A stretch of DNA of 64,000 bases, taken from the NCBI GenBank assembly GCA_003255025.1, contig QANY01008650.1, positions 1 to 64,000 on the forward strand, written 5' to 3'. Shown piece by piece: positions 33,851-46,319 of the stretch (position 1 is its first letter; each line of letters opens with the position of its first letter). A program made the translations under genes and the position numbers. The DNA comes from Datisca glomerata. Taxonomy: Eukaryota > Streptophyta > Magnoliopsida > Cucurbitales > Datiscaceae. Under the pieces are notes generated by a model, which saw only the letters and a program-made list of their open reading frames with translations, was not told the DNA's origin and made no database searches.

Positions 33851-34621
33851 CTTTAACGTCTTGTTTTATAATGTTTCCTGTGACATTACAGGGAAACCTA
33901 TTTTCCCGACTAAAAGAGTTTGAACAAGATCCAATGGGCTATGCCTTTGAGGTTGAGGATCCTCTCCGTTTCCACATCCTTGGCTTGCAGACGAATTTTG
34001 GTAAGGACTGGGGATTTTCTAATAAGATATATCTTGTAAAAAAAAGCTAGCAAACATACTTTTTTACTTATGAAGGCCAATATCTATCCTTATCAATCAA
34101 TTTCTATAGGTCTTGTTTCCGATGAATGTAAATAATAGTCACTGGAAAGCGTTGGTGCTTGATTTGAATGCCCAGATAATTCGTATTTACAACTCCATGA
34201 ACATAGCACATAAACGCTCCACGTTTCCGTAATTGATGAAATCTTACATGAAAATAATCCCTCGTCTTCTTTGTGCCATGAACTTTTATGTTAACAAACT
34301 AGAGATTCGAACCATAAAAGAGACATGGACATATGAGATCATGGAGGTTCCTCAACAAGCGAATGGGTAAGTGAAAGATACATAATTTTTAAAATTCAAT
34401 ATACACTTATAATTTCATACATATTATTTAATTGTATTGTGGTATTTCATGTGTTTTACAGCTTTGATTGTGAGGCATTCTCCTTGAAATTTGTCGAAGC
34501 CATCACATACAAGATGGATTTTACAGAAATAACTCAAAAGAAAATGCTAGAATATCATAAAAGAATGGCAATTGAGTTATTTGTCTGTGATTATGTACAA
34601 AAACATTTTTTTATTGTATAA
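33380..34621 (+). pseudogene. MULE Ulp1 (C48) protease domain (broken)
   Basis: Exons read EKVDVGFCISDLTWLKKLAT, then HLDAY with an IRDNNPHIRAIVADLHLQ segment ending at CAG/GTAAGC (33647). After an intron come RLKEFEQDPMGYAFEVEDPL and, after another, VLFPMNVNNSHWKALVLDLN with the catalytic His. IYNSM stands where the family usually has Y-D-S, so Asp is replaced by Asn. The last exon reads FDCEAFSLKFVEAI, keeping the Cys but with Glu in place of the usual Gly after it. Functional Ulp1 enzymes cleave SUMO; transposon versions have no proven role. A stop after STFP near 34230 also breaks the frame. Confidence 0.75.
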
Positions 34622-34789
34622 CTTGGATATTTATTTTTTATATTTTACAAATTTTTTATATGTTATTGAATGTCGAATTATTTATACTATACATTTTTTA
34701 TACTGCATGGTCGTTGTGAAAGTATACTCAAGTCCATATTTATTTATATTTAACTTTAAAATGGTAAAAGTATATTACATTTTTATGGG

Positions 34790-35677
34790 GCTGTGGATTG
34801 GCCATCACATTTATGGGGCTGTGGATTGGCCATCACATTTTTATGGAGATGGATTGTATTTCTACATGTTTGTCAGTTGTGGCCAATTTGCCCACAACGT
34901 GTGCACGTCCTTCTTATTACTTCCTCACCTATAGATGCAATTCTTTACATGCAACATGCTTCTTTTAAAGCTCATCCTCAATCGAATCTGTCATTTGGGA
35001 GTTGACTTGACACGCGGCCATCCATCGTTCATAGAACCGCCGTTGTAACATGTCACAGATATGTTCTGCAAGGCATGTTATGGGAAGCTTTCTAACATCT
35101 TCCAAAATTCTATTCAAACTTTCTGCAATATTTGTGGTCATTATATTGTCCTGTATTTCATCAAAACGGGAAAGTAAACATGTATCCTGATATGATCAGA
35201 AATGCATAAGTAAAATGAGTCATCAACTGATCATATTCTGATATACAACATGCCTTGGTTACTTTAAAAAACAATGCAACTGCATCATCTTTTCTATAAA
35301 TTGATTTGATATTTTGTCCCATATGGAATATGCAAGCTGCATGAAGTGCATTGGGAAAGACATCATATACGCCGTTTAATATATTTGTATGCCTATCAGA
35401 TATGAACACCAAGACTTTCGGATCACCGATTACATCGTGAAGTTTACGGAAGAACCATTCTCATGTTTCATTATTTTCTAAATTAGCAATCCCAAATGTA
35501 ATGGTATATACTTGGATGTTCTCATCATTTGCTATTGCAACAAATAATACCCCATTGTATTTGGCTTTTAAGATTGTTCTGTCAATAGCAATGACATGTT
35601 GTATACAACTAAATATCCATGAACAGAGGGTCCAAGAGCCGTGATAATGCTACTCAATCTCTATATGTGTTGTAGTG
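34790..35677 (-). pseudogene. MULE transposase, catalytic and C-terminal part (broken)
   Basis: mudrA-like transposase. It resumes after an acceptor (TTTTCCAG at about 35678) with THIEIE, then by frameshift CIQHVIAIDRTILKAKYNG, the first catalytic Asp block. NETWEWFFRKLH-type sequence (Trp replaced by a stop), LVFISDRHTNILNGVYDVFP with the second Asp, and NALHAACIFHMGQN follow. Then come NIAESLNRILEDVRKLPI and a C-terminal CCHC knuckle in the order C-TR-C-GQIG-H-x4-C near 34905-34862. The SWIM finger usually between these parts was not found and may be deleted. Two copies of an about 31-base unit lie at 34786-34847. Confidence 0.78.
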
Positions 35678-35714
35678 CCTGGAAAATATTTAATATAGCA
35701 GTATTAAAATGGGA

Positions 35715-38260
35715 AAATCTCATTTCACTTGACTGATGATCAAATTGGAATCCCCTTTGATTTTTAGAATGTTAGCACCCTTCTCTTTGGCCTAACACAA
35801 TCCCAATAAAAGAGCTTCATATTCTGCCTCATTGTTTGTACATGGGAATGTTAATTTGTATTCTATTGAAAAAATATTATCAAGAGGATCTTCTAAAACA
35901 AGTCTTGCCCCACCGCTAGAATGAGTAGATGATCCATCAAATGTAAGAGCCCATGACGCGTTATCGCAAGCATTGACTTTTTGTAAATCACCGGGTATGG
36001 TCTCCCTGACATGTTCTGGTTCCCCATTTGGAAATTGAGCCAATAAATTTGCTAAAACTTGACTCTTCTGTGCTTTTGGAGTAATTGGAGTTATATCAAA
36101 TTCACTCAATAACATTGTCCATCGATTAAGCCTCCCATTTGGCGCGGGTCTGGAAAAAAGAAAACGAATTAGATTAGACTTTGTCATCAAATGAACTTTA
36201 TTCCCCAACATGTAATGATGAAACTTATGTGTAGCAAATATCAATGCTAAACAATGCTTCTTATGGGGTGAATATTCTCAACTCTACTTCGCGTAAAACT
36301 CTGCTCAAATAATAGGCCGGCCGATCTACCCCTTCTCGTTCTTGTGCCAACAAAGCCCCTATAGACTTGGCAGTCGAAGTAATATAGAGTAACAAAAGCA
36401 AATCATTATGTGGGAGAACCTTTGTAGTTGAAATTAAGAGTATATTCTTTATATCATCATATTTGCGTTGATGCTCATCTGTCCAGAAGAAATCACAATC
36501 TTGTTTAGAAGTGGTTGTAAATCATTTACAGATTCAGCAAGTGCAGGTAGGAAACGACGTACATATGACACTTTTACTATGAAGGCCTTTAACTCCTTTA
36601 TTGAACGAGGAGGCGGCATATCTCTGATGGTTTTTACCTTTGATTGATCAATATCCATTCCTCACTTATGCACACAAAAGCTTAAGAACTTTCCTTTAGA
36701 CACACCAAAAGCACATTCAACGGGTTCATCTTTACATATAAAATCTGCATCTCTCAAAAACACGTCTCAAATGCCGTAAATGTTGTTCGGCTTTGTTAGA
36801 CTTTACCACTAGATCATCCACGTAATCTTCAACATATTCGTGAATCATGTCATGAAAAATGGCCATCATTGCCCGTTTATAGGTTGCCCCGACATTCTTC
36901 AGTCCAAATGGCATTACAACATAGTAGAAATTTCCAAACGGTGTTTAGAAGGCCATTTTCTCAGCGTCCCCCATTGCCATCTTGATCTGATTGAACCCAT
37001 CCATGAATGAAAAAATCACATGTTCTACTGTGGCTTCTACTAGGGCATCCACGTTAGGCAATGGGGAATTATCCTTAGGACATGCTTTGTTTAAATCCCT
37101 AAAATCAACACAACATCGAATTTAATCATTCTTCTTCTTCATAGGCACGATGCTTGCTAACCACGTAGGATGTTTGATGGGTATGATAAATCTGATGTCA
37201 ATGAGTTTTCAGATTTCCACCTTAATTTGAAGTTCAACATCAGGATGAAGATTTTATGGTGGTTGCTTGATAGGTGCGTAGCTCTCAGAAACTCTTAACC
37301 TATATGTTACTAGAGCGGGATCCAACCCTAGCATATCAGCATAAGACCATGTGAATACATCTTTAAATTCTCTTAGTAACCTCAATAATGCTTCTCTTTA
37401 TTTATTTGTTAGACTCTTAGCCAAGAAAACTGGCTTGTTGATTGTTCCATCTCCAAGGTGTACTTCTTCTAATGCATCCTGTGACGACAACATATTCTTG
37501 ACGGAAGGCTGCTCTGGTAACTCACAAGTCATTACATAAATATCATTTGACAGGCCATGTAATTTTGCAAATACATCCTCCGTCATATAATCTTCCACTT
37601 TCTTTTCATCACTAGAGGGATCAAGCTATGTGCTTGACCCCACGCACCATTATAAGCGATATGCATTCTTCCCACTTGGTAGTTTGACAAGAGTAACTAG
37701 CTCCGTCCTTTCTTTCATAACTATCTTGTCTCCACTATTTTCCCATTTTGGTAAAGTGATTGCTATGATTTTTCATGGTCCAGTTGCCCCTGATACTGCA
37801 AGATTATCAAAGAGCACTGCTTCAACCAAATGTGTTTCTGGTGCTTTGCTAGTTGCCACAGTGATAATTCTTCATTTGCACCATGCTTTCAAACATTGAT
37901 GTAATGTTGACGGCACAAATCCATGATCAATATTAATCCATGGCCGACCCAGGAGTACGTGGTACACAGTCTCAACTTCGATTACATGAAATCAATTCGT
38001 AGTCTTCATCAGACCTACTTGGAGTTCAACATTGACATATCCCCAATGTTTTCATGGCTGTAGAAGAGAATCTTGTTATCATGATTGACTTTCACACAAG
38101 TCTCTTCTTAAGAAGTCTTGATGCTTTGAATGTGTTAATTGACATGACATTGATTCCTGATCCACTGTCAATCAATGCTCATTTTACTTGTACACCATTC
38201 ACAGTAGCTTCAATATACAAAGGGAGATTATGCCCAGTTCACTTGACCCGACGGTCTGCA
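35715..38260 (-). pseudogene. Ty3/gypsy pol (PR-RT-RNase H), minus-strand half
   Basis: Reading leftwards: aspartic protease with ALIDSGSGINVMSINTF (near 38180); a connecting region open at 37598-37398; RT with PTWLASIVPMKKKN, CVDFRDLNKACPKDN-type wording, MPFGLKNVGATYKRAMMA and the catalytic YVDDLVVKS box (36914-36732); then VSYVRRFLPAL; and RNase H with WALTFDGSSTHSSGGARLVL and TNNEAEYEALLLG (36244-35792). The second RNase H type and the wording indicate the Tat lineage. Stops break every domain. The integrase is absent; similarity to the plus-strand half stops at about 35718. Confidence 0.85.
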
Positions 38261-38307
38261 TTAGTGAATGTGATTGCTCCTTCTTCATTTTGTCTTATTC
38301 TACCCAG

Positions 38308-40010
38308 CTATGATTGTGCAAAGAAACAATGCGTCCTCATTCTACTTTGCTGAGAAACATCCACCAATGTTTGAGTTACTTGCCTCCTTGCTATGTCATC
38401 CAATTCAAGAGTGTCAAAGAAATTCTTGCAATGCCTTGTATTCAATAGAGATTCTATAAATCTAGCATTCCCCTTAGATGTATTTTCTTCATTGTCATCT
38501 TCTTCTATCAATGTAACATAAGAAGTCGAAGCACCATCATATGCATTGATCATATTTACATTCGCATGCTGAGGAAAAGGTTGTTCTTCAACAGGAGCGA
38601 CATCTTTCACGATAATTTCTCCTTTTTGTAGTTTCTCATCGAATATCTTCCTCAAGTTCCTGCAGTCCTTAGTCGGGTGCTTCAAATTTTGGTGGAAATG
38701 GCAATACATAGAGGATTTTCTCTCATCCCTTATAGGGAGTGTATCAACCTAATGATGCTTGATTTCTTTATCTTTAACCCAAGCGTCAAGCAAGGCTTCA
38801 ACTTTATCAATCGAATAAGGAAATGGTGGTGGTATATCTTTGCCTTCTCTATTCCTCTTGACTCCTCGGTCATATGGCTGTGCCATGACTACTTGTGACG
38901 TATAACATGATGTTGGTTTTCATGTACGATCTCCACGCTCATTTCACACAGTTAGCTTTTACCTACTTACTGAATTGCCTGTACATTGTGCAGCCAGTTG
39001 AAGACGTGCGAAAGAAGTAATACCCAGATTCTCCAAGTGCATCCTATATTCGTTGATCTACCATTGATGCACATATTTACCAACCCTTCTTCTTTTTAAT
39101 CATCCGTACACTTCATTGCCTTATCCTTAAATCATTACACATAAGTTAGCACTCTTTGTTGGGTCTTTCTGATTCTCGCTCAAGCTCTAGGATGCTAACC
39201 CTTTTCTCCTAACATAAAGAACTTGGCACAAAAGATCGAAGTCATTTGTTCCCACGTCAAAATAGACCTTGGTGCTAAGTTAACATACCACGTATAAGCT
39301 CGTTCAGAAGTTGATTTTGAAAATTATCTCAAGCGCATAGAGTTATCATAACCATATGGTCCCAGATCATAGATGAAGCGAGTTATATGCTCATTTGTGC
39401 AACCAGTCTTCCCATTGTATTTCTGAAATTTAAGAGGCACATATTCAGCGGGGTATGGTTGAGTTGCAAGTTCTACTGGATACGGTGATCGAAAGTCTAT
39501 TACTGAGTCATTCATGGATGCTCTCATCCTCTCTTCCTCGAGCATCTTTTCCAAATACTCATGAGTGATATATTGTGAAGCGTCATGTGACTCTTTCACT
39601 GGTGGTACTTGCATCATAGCAACAAGTGTGATGATGATCGGAGATGGTTGCCCACATTTTCACTATTAGCGGTTGTAGTATGTCACAGAACACCATTGAT
39701 AGTGACATATGCAGGTGGATAGTGAATATTAGGAGTTGAGACTTGTGGTTGCTCTAAGCTTATTCGTGGCTGGCCATTTTGCATCTGGTGCGACGCTGGA
39801 AGTTCATGTGTATTTTGTGTGGAAGGTCTTTGGAGTAATGTTGTGAGGGTACTCAACATTGTACGAATCTCATTATTGGAAGCAGGAGATCCCTGTTGGA
39901 AATTTGCAACTCCCTCATAGCTGCAGCATGATCCATTTCTGATGCAGTAACACATGTTGCATTGGCATTAGGTTACTCCAGTGTGATATTGATTTCATCC
40001 ATTCCAGACA
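38308..40010 (-). pseudogene. Ty3/gypsy gag, minus strand (broken)
   Basis: Starts MSGMDEINITLE near 40010, followed by a stop, then AAAMREL and a Gln/Pro-rich part (39955-39683). The 39617-39324 piece has LATQPYPAEYVPLKFQKYNG and ITRFIYDLGPYG, the Tat-type gag capsid signature. 38709-38308 has the histidine/cysteine segment YCHFHQNLKHPTKDCRNL and an acidic tail. At least four frames are used, so it is inactive. Confidence 0.82.
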
Positions 40011-40035
40011 TAGTTGAAGTTACAGTGTCAGATCA

Positions 40036-40054
40036 GTCCCTAGTGGAGTCGCCA
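40036..40054 (-). promoter_or_regulatory. Probable primer-binding site of the gypsy element
   Basis: TGGCGACTCCACTAGGGAC on the minus strand, just upstream of gag. TGGCGACTC-type sites are typical of Tat/Ogre-like elements and are thought to pair with the 3' end of a tRNA (I recall Arg). Only about 33 bases separate it from PMD sequence, so the expected long 5' LTR is missing or reduced to a stub. Confidence 0.55.
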
Positions 40055-40095
40055 AATGTTTAGGAGATAAGGGGGGTCCCTAGTGACAGATCTAA

Positions 40096-41052
40096 GCTTT
40101 GCTGAGATCCATGCTGCTCTCCTCCTTCGTAGTTGGAAGCATTGAAGTCTTTGAAGAAATAACCTAGCCATCCTTAAAAGTTTTCCCTTTTATTTATATC
40201 ATTTGCTGTGGACGGTTTCTTATGAGATTTGGAAATACCACTTTGTAACATGCCCACCAAGAGTTTCACATCTGGCTCTAGCTTAGTCATTGTAACATTA
40301 TGATTGCTGAAGAAAGGAAGGCGCAATAAAAAGTATATGTCCTTAAGAGTATGTGTAAATTCACCCCAAGCAGTGATGAAAGTATGTGATTGTCTACTCC
40401 AACGCAATAATAAAGTTTGTATTGTTGAAGGATCACGAAGAATACTAAGCCGCGCACTGACTGTCACCGCCTTAAATATTCCCGCTTTCTTTAAAATTGA
40501 AACATCTTAGGGACTGAAAAAATATAGTTTGCCCATTCACGCCATCCGGTTGCTGCCTTAGTGTGACTACGTATAACAATTGAAGATATGGGAAAATCAC
40601 CTCGTGCATGCCTAAAAAGGGAATTGAGTATGCAAATATGTATTCCACGTTTCTGCTTTCTTGCTCAAGTAATGATAAAGAGTCTACATAAGTGTGTTCT
40701 TCCATTGTCTTTTCCATATCATGAATTACTTGGATAGTATAAACTTTCATGGCATTCCAAGATTAATTTGGAACTTGTGGCGACATGTCAGATTTTGGAG
40801 TAGTAGAATGGTTTGCAAGTTTTCCATGAGATTCAACAAGATTTAGTTCTAAAAAAAATGTAATATGTTATTTAAAAAAATAAATAAATAAATAAATATA
40901 TATATATATATATATCATTGATGACATAAGTGTCGTTGGACAAGAAGACAAAGGGATGATGAAAACAAAATTTTACCTTACTCAACAGTGGTGATTCTTC
41001 TAAATGATGTGAAGTGAAAAACTTTACTCATCACATGTGTTTCTTTTATATA
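40096..41052 (-). pseudogene. Plant mobile domain (PMD) gene, 5' part with promoter
   Basis: TATATAAAAG on the minus strand (41052-41043) precedes a short exon ending at TAAG/GTAA (40977). After an intron with a (TA)n run (40885-40916), an exon starts at 40848. It reads ESHGKLANHSTTPKSDMSPQ, then after a stop VYTIQVIHDMEKTMEEHTYV, IFPYLQLLYVVTLRQQPDGV and (frameshifted) TVSARLSILRDPSTIQTLLL and SHTFITAWGEFTHTLKDIYF. These are plant-mobile-domain motifs. The exon is cut at about 40095 by gypsy sequence right after NASNYEGGEQHGSQQSLD. PMDs occur in plant genes such as MAIN/MAIL1 and in both Mutator-like and gypsy elements. Confidence 0.68.
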
Positions 41053-41059
41053 GGAGGAA

Positions 41060-42469
41060 AATGACAGGACATTTTGGTAGGTTTCTAAAAGACTGAATTT
41101 ATTAAAAAGGGAAACATTGCCAAAAGACTGGAGATTCTGAAAATAAAAATTGTTTCCAAAAAATTACAGGTTTTTATGACATCATCTTCTGATATTCAGT
41201 ACACTGTGAAATATGAGAATTTTTCCAAAAAAGACAAGTTTCCTACTAAAGATGTGGGGATATACTATGAGATGTCTAGATTGTAATGCAATTGACGGTT
41301 CATCGATATGAATTTTCTATCAAAAGTTATGGATGAAACAACACTTTCCTAAAATGAAAAAAAATCGCATATTTGAAGGCCTTAGTGACATAATTTGGCC
41401 GAAAAAAGGCCTAGTTCATCAAGAAAAACCTAATGAGTTTTGTTCCTTGGCTTATTTTCCATGAAAATAGACCTATTTTGGATGTTGTATCAATTACTAG
41501 AGATAGAGGGACTGTATCTATAATGAATCTTATGTTGAGAAGAAACATATCAGTTATATTGCATCCTTATAGCAATTGTGTTAAATTCGAGGAGTTCTAA
41601 GATCACAACATGATACAAAATTGAAAGTTTGAACAATGCAATAAATTTACAGCAAAATACAAAGTGGGAGCTTAATTGCAATACATGATGAAAAACAAAA
41701 TATCCTTCATTGCGAGAGAAATTACGAAGATACAAATAGCTCCTATGAATTACTGCCATGTGTCAACTTTGACTTTTCAACTTGATTGCCGAATCCACGT
41801 CAGGGACCGACGGACACAAAGTGTTTATTGTGTTATTTATTCTTTCTATGTAATCACTCATATCCTTGTAACCGCTAAGTCAAGTGACAAATACTTAAGT
41901 TGGTCACTTGCCTTGGAACATATCTGGGGAGATGTGGTATGGTAGGATTTGGACGAGGTTCGATGTACTGGAAATGATATCCCTTCACCAGTTTGGCCTC
42001 TTTGAGGGTCGTGGATGTGCCATCTTCCCAATCGTGCGAAGGGATTTAGTTTTTAGGACACCCATCGGGAGGGGTCCTAGATGAACATCACCTATCTTGT
42101 CGATGTGGCGCGCTCTCCGTGTTCTTCCTTCCTAGAGTCAATGTCATTGCATGTGACACATGGCGCAATATAATATGTAGCGTACATGAGAATCCTCCCA
42201 ATAAATACTCTGACCCACATGGTTATGGTTATAATAAACGATGACTGGACATTGCTACCTTAACAAGCTTGTCGATGTGTCATCATGTAAGGTCCATTGT
42301 CAATTAGTCAAGGGATTAATTAAAAGGACTTTTGGGCATTGCCTTCATATTTCCACTTATTAGACTTGGATAATTCTCTCTGAATTCTTCCTCCTAAGAG
42401 CGTTTTGTCACCTTCCATAGGTTGGCTCAATGTGCTTGTCATTTACCCTATCAGATTTCAACCTCCACG
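41060..42469. other. Region without recognisable genes inside the MULE
   Basis: Mixed-composition DNA, probably upstream sequence of the PMD gene. The frame at 41676-41945 shows no recognisable domain. From 41780 to 42470 there are moderately GC-rich stretches, but I identify no repeat ends or RNA gene. Confidence 0.4.
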
Positions 42470-42847
42470 TCCCAGGCTATATTTATCATTTATTACGACT
42501 AAATCACACCTGTAATTTCACTCACGGGACGTCATGGTCACACCCCCTTAGCTCCTGATTAATTAGATCTTCCCAACGACGTGTAAACTACATCAATGCT
42601 TCCAACAATGAAGGAGGAGAGCAACATGGATCTTAGCAAGGCTTAGACTTTAAAGATAAGAAGGTGGAATTAGCTTCTTTTATTGCATTATGGCTATCAT
42701 GACACATTTTTCAAGGTAATATCACATGCATTTTTATCTCAATTATGTTATTGTCAAATGATTGTCACATAACTATAATATAACAACTTTTGCATCAAGT
42801 CTTCCCACGAGATGATGAATACTCGTGTATTCATATTGGCAGCCAGA
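42470..42847 (+). pseudogene. PMD fragment fused to gypsy pol (plus strand)
   Basis: Inverted copy of the PMD sequence at 48825-49170. It shares the stretch with CATCAATGCTTCCAACAA, the intron start at AAG/GTAATA, and TCGTGTATTCATATTGG. At about 42847 it switches without a gap into gypsy RNase H sequence, making the chimeric frame 42790-43038 (YSCIHIGSQ then ITPKAQKSQALADLLAQF). Confidence 0.65.
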
Positions 42848-44985
42848 TTACTCCAAAAGCGCAGAAGAGTCAAGCTTTAGCAGATTTATTGGCTCAATTT
42901 TCAAGTACGAAACCAGAACCGATCAGGAGGCCATACCTGGTGAGTTACAAAAACTCAATGCTTGCGGTAATGCGTCATGTGCTCCTACATTTGATGGATC
43001 ATCTACTCGTTCTAGCGGTGGGGCAGGACTTGTTTTAGAAGATCCTCTTAGTAATATTTTTTCAATGCCATACAAATTAACATTCCCATGTACGAATAAT
43101 GAGGCAGAGTATGAAGCTCTCTTATTGGGATTGCGTTATGCCAAAGTGAAGGGTGCTAACATTCTAAAAATCAAAGGGGATTCCAATTTGATTATCAACC
43201 AAGTGAAAGGAGATTTTGCTATTAAAGAACCTGCTCCAGTCTAGTACAGTCATGAAGTTCAGAATATAAGTGAAGCGTTTGACTGCTTAGTATTTGAGCA
43301 CGCTTGAAGATCTAACAATCACCACGTTAATGCCTTAGGTACGCTTGCTTCGAAACTTCCACTCATTGAGCCTATTCCTAGCATTGAAATAGCAGTTAAA
43401 TCTACAACTGCGATTTCTAAAGGAGTTATTGAACAGTCACCTCAGGATTGGAGAAGCGGTATGAAGGAGCAATTATCCAAGGGCAATACAATTTTGAATA
43501 AAGAGCTGAAACATTTCATGACATTGAACGAAATTCTTTTCTTTAGAAGTTCAGATGGAGCGTTGTCAAATTGTGTAAACATTGAAAAAGGTCGCCGCCA
43601 TCTTACTCGCCTTCATGAAGAGATCACCTTTACATCGACATTTGCAAAGAATTGGATTTTATTGGCCAAGTATAAGTATGGGCGCTACGAGCCTACAGAA
43701 GAATTATGCAAAATGTCAATTGATCCCCGATCCAAAGGAAGTTAATCTAGTGAAAGTTGTTACAAATTGGAGGCAACCTTACATTACTACCTGAACGAGC
43801 GTATATTTCTTATAGATGCGACATATACTGCTACTGTACAAATGAGAAGCTCGCATTTATTTCTCATCAACAGTGAACTTTTCAGGAAAAGTATTGATGG
43901 TCGTCCTAAAAAATGTTTGGGTATAGATGATAAAAATACTATAATGGTAGAAGTGCATAACGGAGCACCAAGGTGGCAAATGTTTGTATGAAGAATTACT
44001 ACGGATTGGTTATTATTGGCCAACAATGGAGGTAGATACATTATAATTTGCCTGAAAATGCAATGGTTGTCAGACTTTGGGAAATGTCATTCACGCATCA
44101 TCAGTGCCGTTACATCCAATTGAAGTCCCGTGGCCTTTTCATACTTGGGCATTGGATTTCATTGGTTTGATATCCCCATCTTAGGAAATATATGGATCTT
44201 AACTACTACAAGCTGTTACACCCAGTGGGCAAAAGCTATACCATTGAAGAAAGGTACATGGGAACAAGTGTGCAATTTCATCAAGGAATACATAATTTGT
44301 CGCTTCGGTATACCAAGACATATCATCTTAGACAATGGCATTGCATTTACAAGCAAGGTTATGGCTCAGTTGTTCGAAGCATATGATATCCGCCATGACA
44401 GGTCCACACCTTATTACCCTAAGAGTAATGGTCAAGCTGAAGCTACTAAGAAGACTTTGCTTCGGATACTTAGTTGAATGGTCCACGATGCACAAAATAC
44501 TTGGCATGAGCTCTTACCGGTTGCATTATGGGCTATCAAACTTCAAAGCGATCACCGACACAAGTGACCTCCTTTGCACTAGTATACAGATGTGAATGAG
44601 TTATCCCGGCAGAGGTAGCTGTACCATCAGTAAGGTTATCATCCTTGGCAAAGGTCGAGCACTCTACACGACTTGGTGACTTAGAAGCGAATGATGAAAG
44701 AAGAGATAAAGCAAGAGAAAATATTCGAATGTATCAGGAATGCATCAGGAAGGCTTATGACAAAATAGTAAGACCTTGAACATTCAGTGTAGAAGACCTA
44801 ATGTTAAAAGGTGAAGGGCCCAAATGGGAAGGGCCTTAAGAAATTATCTTCATCTCTGATAGCGGTTTTTGTCATTTGGCCAATCCAAGGACTCATCAAC
44901 CATTGTCGTCACATATAAACTTTAAGTTTATCAAGAAGTACCATTCGTGAGGAAAGAATCGTCTATGAAGGCTTTTTGTTGCTAT
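42848..44985 (+). pseudogene. Ty3/gypsy RNase H and integrase, plus-strand half
   Basis: RNase H: TFDGSSTRSSGGAGLVLEDP, TNNEAEYEALLLGLRYAK and IKGDSNLIINQVKG (42825-43244). Spacer: LFRKSIDGRPKKCLG (43767-43991) and a GYYWPTMEVD remnant (about 44010). Integrase core: HTWALDFIGLISP gives the first Asp (near 44150), RHIILDNGIAFTSKVMAQLF the second, and YYPKSNGQAEATKKTLLRIL the Glu (to 44477). A tail with WHELLPVALWA and a KMEGPEI-like end reaches about 44950. The RNase H part duplicates 36115-35718 in inverted orientation. Frameshifts and stops are present throughout. Confidence 0.85.
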
Positions 44986-45207
44986 TTCAAAAGCAGTTAG
45001 AGGAATCTCTAATTAGTTTGTTTACTTGTAATAAAGTTATTCTGGATGAGTGAAAGTTACAGTTAGAGTTCTTAGAACACTCTTCTAATAAAATGAAATA
45101 ATGCTTTTATCTTTAAGAAATTTTGTTCGATTTATGAAAAATTATGTTTATGATTAAGCAACACTAAAAATATATGTCATAGATTGTTTAACATTGTGTT
45201 TGTCACT

Positions 45208-45945
45208 TTTCCAGATATACTCTTGGTATGACAAACTATCATGCGGTGTATGCTGGGACTAGACATTTCTCATCTCTAAGTTGCCTAGTATAGGTCATTT
45301 GGAATGAATATTTCACTTCACCAGGTATGCCCGTGGTAATCACAAATTATCATGAGGTGTAGGCTAGAACTGGATGTTTCTCATCTCTAAATTGCCTAGT
45401 ATAGGTCACTTAGAATGAATATTTCACTTTGCCAGGTACGACCGTGATAATGACAAATTATCATGAGGTGTATGCTGGGATTGGATGTTTCTCATCTCTA
45501 AGTTGCCTGGTACAAGTCACTTCGAATGAATTTTTCACTTTGCCAGGTATGTCTATGGTAATGACAAATTATCATGAGGTTTAGGCTGGGACTGGACGTT
45601 TCTCTTCTCTAAGTTGCCTAGTATAGGTCACTTGGAACGAATATTTCATTTTGCCAGATACGCCCGTGGTAATGACAAATTATCACGAGGTCTAGGTTGG
45701 GATTGGATGTTTCTCATCTCTAAGTTGCCTGCTATAGGTCACTTAGAATGAGTATTTCACTTCGCTAGGCACGCCCGTGGTAACGACATATTATCACGAG
45801 GTGTAGGCTAGGAGTGGACATTTTACATCTCCAAGTTGTCCCCATAAATTACTTATAATGAGTATTTTACTTTGCCAGGAATGCATGTGGTAATGATAAA
45901 TTATCCCGAGGTATAGGCTGGGACTGGATTTTTTTTTTGTCTTTA
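45208..45945. repeat. 111-bp tandem satellite, about 6.7 copies
   Basis: The marker TTGCCT recurs at 45281, 45392, 45503, 45614 and 45725, with TTGTCC at 45836, so the period is exactly 111 bases. Units contain AATTATCATGAGGTGTAGGC and GTTTCTCATCTCTAA. It lies just downstream of the gypsy integrase end, where Tat/Ogre-like elements often carry tandem repeats. A stray piece of a unit occurs at 52660-52720. Confidence 0.92.
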
Positions 45946-46319
45946 AATATGCTTGTTACAGATGTTGATATGATATGTAATATTATTATACAATATTATC
46001 ACTTTGACGTTGTCACATATTTATGACATGATGCTACCACACTATATATGCCTTCATGCTATCATATGTTAATGCATGATGCCATTACTAGATGTTATTA
46101 CTTTCTCTTATCTTAAAAGGAGAGGAGAAAGTGCATATAAAAAAGAGTAGTGTATATAGACTAGTTCATGAAAACATAAAAGATGTCCAATTACATGGTA
46201 ACAAATACAATAACATCAAAGCATATTCAAAATAAAGCAAAAAAAATTGAATTAAAGTGTTGTGAATGGATGGATCTCCGGTAATCTTATCAGATGGATT
46301 GCGATCAACAATATCATTC

